Source of the DNA: Leifsonia shinshuensis | GTDB taxonomy: Bacteria > Actinomycetota > Actinomycetes > Actinomycetales > Microbacteriaceae | NCBI RefSeq assembly: GCF_022606355.1 | Contig: NZ_JAHHZQ010000001.1 | Span: forward strand, 868,001-932,000 | Reading direction: 5' to 3' | Length of the DNA stretch: 64,000 nt | Part shown: positions 59,117 through 64,000 of the stretch, in pieces | Layout: every line of letters starts with the position of its first letter | Numbering within the stretch: the first letter of the stretch is position 1 | Translations under genes and position numbers: made by a program | The notes under the pieces: model-generated | The model's input: only the letters and a program-made list of their open reading frames with translations | What the model was told of the DNA's origin: nothing | The model's database searches: none

Positions 59117-60237
59117 GACTGCGAGTTTACTGGGGCCGCGTCGGTGGTCAGGGCCGCGCCGGGCCGGCCCAGCGCACGGAGGGCTTCGAGGAAGGCCGTG
59201 GTCTCGATCTCGGTGCCCGCCGTCACCCGCAGGTGGTTCGGGATGCCGACGTCGCGGATGAGCACTCCACGCTCGAGCAGCGATTCGAAGACCGCGTGCG
59301 GATCGTCCACCCCGCCGAACAGCACGAAGTTGCTCCCGCTGCGGTGCGGCAGGTAGCCGAGCTCGGCGAGCTCGACCACCAGCCGGTCGCGCTGGGCGCG
59401 GATCTCGCCGACCATCGCCAGCATCTCGTCCGCGTGCGCGAGCGCGCCGAGGGCGGCAGCCTGGGTGATCGCGGACAGGTGGTACGGCAGGCGCACGAGG
59501 CGGAGGGCGTCGACGACCGCTGGGTCGGCGGCGAGGTACCCGACGCGCGCGCCGGCGAAGGCGAAGGCCTTGCTCATCGTGCGGGAGATCAGCAGGCGCG
59601 GACGTCCGGCGAGGAGCGTGAGCGCGGTCTGCTCGCCGTCCGGCAGGAACTCGGCGTAGGCCTCGTCGACGACCACGATGCCCGAGGCCGCGTCGTAGAC
59701 CGCCTCGATCGTGGCCAGGTCGAGCGGAGTGCCGGTCGGGTTGTTGGGCGAGCAGAGGATGACGATGTCCGGGTCGTGCTCCCGCACAGCGGCGGCGGCG
59801 GTCTGCGGCGACAGCTCGAACTCGGCGTCGCGGGGTGCCGCGATCCAGGAGGTGCCGGTTCCGGAGGCCAGCAGCGGGTACATCGAGTAGGTCGGGGCGA
59901 ACCCGAGAAGGCTGCGGCCGGGGCCTCCGAAAGCTTGCAGGATGTGCTGCAAGACCTCGTTCGACCCGTTCGCCGCCCAGATCTGCTCGGCCGCGAGCCC
60001 GTGACCGAGATACCCGGCGAACGCCTCCCGCAGCTCGGTGAACTCCCGATCGGGATAGCGGTTGACACCGGTGACGGCCACGGCCACCCGCGCCACGATG
60101 TCCGCCGCGACATCCTCTGGGACCGGATGCGTGTTCTCGTTCACGTTCAGCGCGACGGGCACGACCTTCTGAGGCGCACCGTACGGGGTGCGACCGCGCA
60201 GGTCGTCACGGATCGGGAGATCGGAGAGGGAAGTCAC
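59113..60237 (-). CDS. hisC: Histidinol-phosphate aminotransferase
   Basis: 374 residues, a class I/II PLP aminotransferase: [69 protein letters not shown] and the PLP lysine in [19 protein letters not shown]. It converts imidazole-acetol phosphate to histidinol phosphate. First visible gene of hisC-B-H-A. The GTG at 60237 is six bases after TACCAT (60244-60249, minus strand), so leaderless. hisD, hisG, hisF and hisE are not in the window. Confidence 0.93.
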   Translation of the reverse strand: MTSLSDLPIRDDLRGRTPYGAPQKVVPVALNVNENTHPVPEDVAADIVARVAVAVTGVNRYPDREFTELREAFAGYLGHGLAAEQIWAANGSNEVLQHILQAFGGPGRSLLGFAPTYSMYPLLASGTGTSWIAAPRDAEFELSPQTAAAAVREHDPDIVILCSPNNPTGTPLDLATIEAVYDAASGIVVVDEAYAEFLPDGEQTALTLLAGRPRLLISRTMSKAFAFAGARVGYLAADPAVVDALRLVRLPYHLSAITQAAALGALAHADEMLAMVGEIRAQRDRLVVELAELGYLPHRSGSNFVLFGGVDDPHAVFESLLERGVLIRDVGIPNHLRVTAGTEIETTAFLEALRALGRPGAALTTDAAPVNSQS

Positions 60238-60243
60238 CCCTCA

Positions 60244-60249
60244 ATGGTA
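60244..60249 (-). promoter_or_regulatory. -10 box of leaderless hisC mRNA
   Basis: On the minus strand TACCAT lies six bases before the GTG of hisC. This promoter would drive hisC-hisB-hisH-priA without a leader, so no attenuation region is available. Confidence 0.5.
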
Positions 60250-60296
60250 GTCAGCGTGGTGCGCGGTGCTTCGCCGTGTGACGGGGGGCGGGCGGC

Positions 60297-60734
60297 TTAT
60301 TTGTCGTACTGCGTCGGGATGGCGAGCTGCTGCCCCGGCGTGACGACCGCGGACTCCAGCCCGTTGAGCGAGACGAGGTCGGCGATGACGTCGCGCGGGT
60401 CGGCGTTGGGCGCCAGGCGCTCGGCGACCGACCAGAGCGAGTCGCCCGACTGCACCGTGACGTAGTGGAAGGTCACGTGCGTCTGTTCGCCGGTGGCCGC
60501 GGCGACTCCGCCGTTGAGGGCGAACACGAGCGCACCGATGACGACCGGGAGGGCGACGAGCGCCGTGAGGACGACGCGCCCGCGGCGCGTGAGGCGGAGC
60601 CGGACGCGCGGGGCGGCCGACGGCCGTGACTCTGCGCTCACGGATCCGGTGGCGAAGGATCCAGTCGCGAAGGATCCACTCGTGAAGGATCCAGTGCCGT
60701 TCATCGACGCGGTGCTCATGACTGCTGTGCTCAT
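60297..60734 (-). CDS. LysM membrane protein, SOS division-inhibitor-like
   Basis: 145 residues from the ATG at 60734 (GAGGAGG eight bases upstream). Residues 10-30 are a low-complexity GSFAT repeat; one transmembrane helix follows ([23 protein letters not shown]), and a LysM domain ends the protein ([50 protein letters not shown]). Divergent from lexA with a shared SOS box, like Rv2719c in mycobacteria, DivS in corynebacteria or YneA in Bacillus, which delay division after DNA damage. The inhibitory role is inferred. Confidence 0.82.
   Translation of the reverse strand: MSTAVMSTASMNGTGSFTSGSFATGSFATGSVSAESRPSAAPRVRLRLTRRGRVVLTALVALPVVIGALVFALNGGVAAATGEQTHVTFHYVTVQSGDSLWSVAERLAPNADPRDVIADLVSLNGLESAVVTPGQQLAIPTQYDK
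60642..60692. repeat. 15-bp tandem repeat in LysM-protein N-terminus
   Basis: GGATCC recurs at 60642, 60657, 60672 and 60687 with a strict 15-base period; the units read GGATCC plus a variable ASTSGYGAA-type nine-base segment. It encodes [10 protein letters not shown] repeats on the minus strand. Copy number could change without frameshift. Confidence 0.9.
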
Positions 60735-60845
60735 GATCGTGACCTCCTCGGGCTTCGTCGAAGCTCTGTTCAGAATATATCTTCGAATGTTCGAAATCGC
60801 AATCGACGATCCAGAGGGAATTCCCGCACGAATTTCGAGACACAC

Positions 60846-60861
60846 TCGAACACATGTTTGT
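60846..60861. promoter_or_regulatory. LexA (SOS) box
   Basis: TCGAACacatGTTTGT matches the actinobacterial consensus TCGAACnnnnGTTCGA at 13 of the 16 positions including the spacer length. It sits between lexA and the divergent LysM gene and should repress both until DNA damage. Confidence 0.78.
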
Positions 60862-60969
60862 CGGGCCGCCGTATCGTGGATACAGTTTCGATTGTCTGGA
60901 GGAAAGACAACCAGGCACCACCGACATTCGGTTCCGACCGGGTGCGTGGACGGTCACGAAGGGACGAGC

Positions 60970-61641
60970 GTGTCGAACGAGAACCAGGCTCCGCGCACGC
61001 GGCGCCGCAAGAACCTCAGCGAGAAGCAGCTCGCCATCCTCGACGTGATCCAGCGGTCGGTGAGCCAGCGCGGCTACCCGCCGAGCATGCGCGAGATCGG
61101 CGACGCCGTCGGCCTCTCCTCGCTCTCGTCCGTCACCCACCAGCTGAACCAGCTCGAGCTGAGCGGCTACCTGCGGCGCGATCCCAACCGTCCGCGCGCC
61201 CTCGAGATCCTGATCGACCTGCCCGCCGGGCCCACCCCCGACTTCGAGAACCAGACGCCTGTCGGCGATGCGGCCATGGTCCCGCTGGTCGGCCGCATCG
61301 CCGCCGGCGTTCCGATCACGGCGGAGCAGCAGGTTGAGGAGGTCTTCCCGCTCCCCCGGCAGCTGGTGGGCAACGGCGAGCTCTTCATGCTCAAGGTCAT
61401 CGGGGAGTCGATGATCGACGCCGCCATCTGCGACGGCGACTGGGTCGTGGTCCGCTCCCAGAACACCGCGGAGAACGGCGACATCGTCGCGGCCATGCTC
61501 GACGAGGAGGCCACGGTCAAGGTCTTCCGCCAGCGCGACGGCCACACCTGGCTGCTCCCCCGCAACTCCAACTTCGAGCCGATCCTCGGCGACTACTCCC
61601 AGATCCTCGGCAAGGTCGTCGCCGTCCTCCGCGCGGTCTGA
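60970..61641 (+). CDS. lexA: LexA repressor
   Basis: 223 residues. N-terminal winged helix (about 14-80; [57 protein letters not shown]). Self-cleavage site Ala112-Gly113 in GRIAAGVPI; catalytic Ser147 in [13 protein letters not shown] and Lys184 in TVKVF. RecA-stimulated cleavage derepresses SOS genes. GTG at 60970 follows AAGGGACG. The 234-base divergent spacer holds the SOS box and the LysM gene's leader. Confidence 0.95.
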   Translation: MSNENQAPRTRRRKNLSEKQLAILDVIQRSVSQRGYPPSMREIGDAVGLSSLSSVTHQLNQLELSGYLRRDPNRPRALEILIDLPAGPTPDFENQTPVGDAAMVPLVGRIAAGVPITAEQQVEEVFPLPRQLVGNGELFMLKVIGESMIDAAICDGDWVVVRSQNTAENGDIVAAMLDEEATVKVFRQRDGHTWLLPRNSNFEPILGDYSQILGKVVAVLRAV

Positions 61642-61657
61642 GCCGCGCAGGCGCGCA

Positions 61658-62008
61658 TCACGCCCAGCCCAGCTCCTGCAGTCGCGCGTCGTCGAGTCCG
61701 AAGTAGTGCCCGATCTCGTGCACGAGCGTGATGCGCACGCGTGCCCGCAACTGCTCGACGGTCTCGCAGCTCGCCTCGAGATTGTTGCGGAACAGCGTGA
61801 TCCGGTCGGGCAGCTCCCCGAACCCGTAGACGCCCCTCCGGGTCAGCGGATGCCCGGTGTACAGGCCGTACAGCCGCGGACGCGCGCCGGGCGGCTGGTC
61901 GGCGATCAGGATCGCGACGTTCTCCAGCGGCCGCACCATGTCGTCCGGGAGCCCGTCGAACACGTCGTCCACCAACCGCTCGAACTCGTCGTCGGCAATG
62001 CGCACCAT
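61658..62008 (-). CDS. Small zincin-like metallopeptidase
   Basis: 116 residues. HEIGHYFGLDD gives the HEXXH zinc motif with a further downstream acidic residue, and LYGLYTGHPLTRRGVYGFGELPDRITLFRNNLE is typical of the small possibly-zincin (COG3824-type) family. Physiological substrate unknown. Start ATG at 62008. It converges with lexA 16 bases away and is downstream of metE. Confidence 0.85.
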   Translation of the reverse strand: MVRIADDEFERLVDDVFDGLPDDMVRPLENVAILIADQPPGARPRLYGLYTGHPLTRRGVYGFGELPDRITLFRNNLEASCETVEQLRARVRITLVHEIGHYFGLDDARLQELGWA

Positions 62009-62029
62009 GCGCCCATCATCGCCGAACGC

Positions 62030-62085
62030 ACGGAGGTCGCGCCGCCCCGTCCGCGCAGAGCGGAACGAGGCGACGCGACCTCCGT
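62030..62085 (-). terminator. Two-tier hairpin between metE and the metallopeptidase gene
   Basis: ACGGAGGTCGCG (62030-62041) pairs perfectly with CGCGACCTCCGT (62074-62085); inside, TCCGC (62050-62054) pairs with GCGGA (62060-62064). It starts 15 bases after the metE stop and ends about 20 bases before the next gene's start, so it probably terminates metE transcription. No U run. Confidence 0.5.
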
Positions 62086-62100
62086 CGCGGACGACCCGGG

Positions 62101-64000
62101 TCAGGCTGAGACGCCGGCGCGCTCCCGCACGTCGCGCGTGGCGGCGAGGATGTTGCGGAGCGAGGCGACCGTCTCGTCGTAGCCGCGCGTCTTCAGCCCG
62201 CAGTCCGGGTTCACCCAGAGCTGGCGGCCGGGGATCGCGCTGAGCGCCGTCTCCAGCAGCTCCGTCACCTCGGCGACCGAGGGCACGCGCGGCGAGTGGA
62301 TGTCGTAGACGCCCGGGCCGATGCCGTGCTCGAAGCCGGAGCGCTGGATGTCGTGCACGACCTCCATGCGGCTGCGCGCCGCCTCGATGCTCGTGACGTC
62401 GGCGTCGAGGTTGCGGATCGCGTCGATCACCACGCCGAACTCCGAGTAGCAGAGGTGGGTGTGGATCTGTGTCGCATCCGCGACGCCGGACGTCGCGAGG
62501 CGGAACGACCCGACCGACCACTCGAGGTAGTCGTGCTGGGCGGCGCGCTTGAGCGGCAGCAGCTCGCGCAGCGCCGGCTCGTCCACCTGCACGACGCGGA
62601 TGCCCGCCGCCTCCAGGTCGGCGATCTCGTCGCGCAGGGCGAGCGCCACCTGGCGCGCGGTCTCGCCGAGCGGCTGGTCGTCGCGTACGAACGACCAGGC
62701 GAGGATCGTGACCGGGCCCGTGAGCATGCCCTTGACCGGCTTGTCGGTCAGGGTCTGCGTGTAGGTCGACCAGTCGACCGTGATCGGCTTCGGACGCGAC
62801 ACGTCTCCCCACAGGATCGACGGGCGCGTACAGCGCGACCCGTACGACTGCACCCAGCCGTTCTGGGTGACCGCGAACCCGTCGAGGTTCTCGGCGAAGT
62901 ACTGCACCATGTCGTTGCGCTCCGGCTCGCCGTGGACGATGACGTCGAGGCCGATCTCCTCCTGGAGGTCGACGACGCGCTTGATCTCCGCCTGCATCCG
63001 GCCGAGGTAGTCGGCCTCGGTGATGAGGCCCTTCGCGAACTGCGCGCGGGAACGCCGGATGTCCGCGGTCTGCGGGAACGATCCGATGGTCGTCGTCGGC
63101 AGGAACGGCAGCTGCAGCGCGTCGTCCTGGGCAGCCAGGCGCGCCGCATAGTCGCCGCGCCGGAAGTCCGCGCGGGTCAGGGCGGCCTCACGCGCCCGCA
63201 CGGCCTCCACCCGGACTCCAGGTGCTGCGGCACGGTCCGCGAGGGCCGCGCTGGCAGCACTCAGCTCGTCCTGGATCGCCTCGTGGCCGTCGACGATCCC
63301 GCGCGCCAGCACGGCGACCTGACCGACCTTCTGGTCGGCGAACGCCAGCCACGTCTTCAGGCGCGCGTCGAGCTCCGGCTCGTCGTCGACGTCGTGCGGC
63401 ACGTGCAGCAGCGAGGTGGAGGTCGACACTGCGACGTCCGGGCTGAGTGACAGCAGTGCGGTCAGCTTTCCGAACGCGGCTTCCAGGTCGCCTCGCCAGA
63501 TGTTGTGGCCGTCGACGACGCCGCCGACCAGGGTCTTGGTCGCCAGCGCGCTTCGCGTGGCCGCGTCGAGCTCGCTCGGGAGGTCGCCGCGCACCAGGTC
63601 GAGCGAGATCGCCTCGACGGGCGAGACCGCGAGCACCGGCAGGGCGTCGTCCAGGCTCCCGTAGGGCGCCGCGACGAAGATCGCCGGTCGTTCGCTCGCC
63701 GCGCCCAGGGCGGCGTAGGCCGCACGCGTGGCCTCGAGCACCTCGGTGCGCTCCTCGTCGATGCTCTCCGAGACGAGCGCAGGCTCGTCCAGCTGCACCC
63801 ACGGCGCGCCCGCGGCGGCGAGGCGTGCGAGCAGGTCCGCGTAGACCGGCAGGAGGTCGGCGAGCCGGGACAGCGGGCGGAAGCCCTCCGGCGCCTCGTC
63901 GCTCGCCTTGCTCAGGAGCAGGAAAGTGACCGGTCCGACGAGAACGGGCCGGGTGACGAAGCCCGCGGCGCGCGCCTCCTCGAACTCGCGGACGATCCGG
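62101..64000 (-). CDS. metE: Cobalamin-independent methionine synthase, partial
   Basis: At least 633 residues; the start lies beyond base 64000. The C-terminal barrel carries [76 protein letters not shown] and the zinc ligands around THLCYSEFG and [10 protein letters not shown]. It transfers a methyl group from methyltetrahydrofolate polyglutamate to homocysteine. The upstream control region is outside the window, so cobalamin or methionine regulation cannot be examined. Confidence 0.95.
   Translation of the reverse strand, partial: RIVREFEEARAAGFVTRPVLVGPVTFLLLSKASDEAPEGFRPLSRLADLLPVYADLLARLAAAGAPWVQLDEPALVSESIDEERTEVLEATRAAYAALGAASERPAIFVAAPYGSLDDALPVLAVSPVEAISLDLVRGDLPSELDAATRSALATKTLVGGVVDGHNIWRGDLEAAFGKLTALLSLSPDVAVSTSTSLLHVPHDVDDEPELDARLKTWLAFADQKVGQVAVLARGIVDGHEAIQDELSAASAALADRAAAPGVRVEAVRAREAALTRADFRRGDYAARLAAQDDALQLPFLPTTTIGSFPQTADIRRSRAQFAKGLITEADYLGRMQAEIKRVVDLQEEIGLDVIVHGEPERNDMVQYFAENLDGFAVTQNGWVQSYGSRCTRPSILWGDVSRPKPITVDWSTYTQTLTDKPVKGMLTGPVTILAWSFVRDDQPLGETARQVALALRDEIADLEAAGIRVVQVDEPALRELLPLKRAAQHDYLEWSVGSFRLATSGVADATQIHTHLCYSEFGVVIDAIRNLDADVTSIEAARSRMEVVHDIQRSGFEHGIGPGVYDIHSPRVPSVAEVTELLETALSAIPGRQLWVNPDCGLKTRGYDETVASLRNILAATRDVRERAGVSA

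Noticed and set aside
60782-60795. TTCGAATGTTCGAA as a second SOS box
   Set aside because: The arms are separated by two bases where the LexA consensus needs six, so the geometry does not fit.

Overview
The window is high-GC actinobacterial DNA, most likely from a Microbacteriaceae relative such as Leifsonia. This rests on gene order and family content, not on a database search. Indicators are the mycobacterial-type order polyprenyl synthase / Rv2175c-like / pknL / class II DAHP synthase / PlsC / fadD15, a ftsR-garA-phosphatidyltransferase block, a C50-carotenoid crtE-B-I-Ye-Yf-Eb operon with a divergent MarR gene, a Ku/LigD end-joining locus, a metIQN-type transporter and a priA-hisH-hisB-hisC run. 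Coding density is very high. No gap exceeds 300 bases, and no rRNA, tRNA, CRISPR array, transposase or phage gene was recognised.

Layout. 1-9203: prenyl synthase tail, Rv2175c-like regulator, secreted LysM protein, PknL kinase, DAHP synthase, acyltransferase, glucokinase, acyl-CoA ligase. 9200-10240: a DUF559 (Vsr-like) gene bounded by two copies of a 53-bp composite palindrome. 10241-17323: epimerase, peptide deformylase, MinD-like ATPase, pyruvate carboxylase, ParA ATPase. 17408-19939: two MerR regulators, FHA protein GarA/OdhI and a CDP-alcohol phosphatidyltransferase. 20003-24945: small membrane, HEAT-like, S4, DUF72, glyoxalase and DnaJ-NERD genes. 24950-30753: carotenoid operon and its MarR regulator. 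30824-34112: DUF7882-like protein, a small acidic protein behind a possible RNA switch, sigma factor and MFS transporter. 34098-38485: topoisomerase IB, Ku and LigD. 38496-43213: lipid kinase/phosphatase and membrane proteins. 43259-48398: divergent citrate synthase pair and methionine ABC transporter. 48599-56109: AraC/VOC pair, nuclease-helicase, HhH-GPD protein, LysR/MFS pair. 56215-64000: SseB-like gene, histidine genes, SOS locus (LysM division-inhibitor-like gene and lexA), metallopeptidase and partial metE.

How it works together. DNA maintenance genes recur: Ku-TopIB and LigD, the RecB-like nuclease-helicase, the HhH-GPD protein, and lexA with a divergent LysM gene sharing an SOS box. 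Envelope and signalling genes also recur: PknL, GarA, LysM proteins, PlsC and the phosphatidyltransferase. About 17 genes start six or seven bases after a TANNNT box, which points to widespread leaderless transcription.

The most unusual items are the palindrome-bounded DUF559 cassette, a family of intergenic hairpins with conserved ends and variable cores placed between converging genes, mutually exclusive hairpins before a 61-residue acidic gene, a probable CTG-initiated transporter with a 15-bp tandem repeat, and an HTH-citrate synthase with a substituted active-site histidine.
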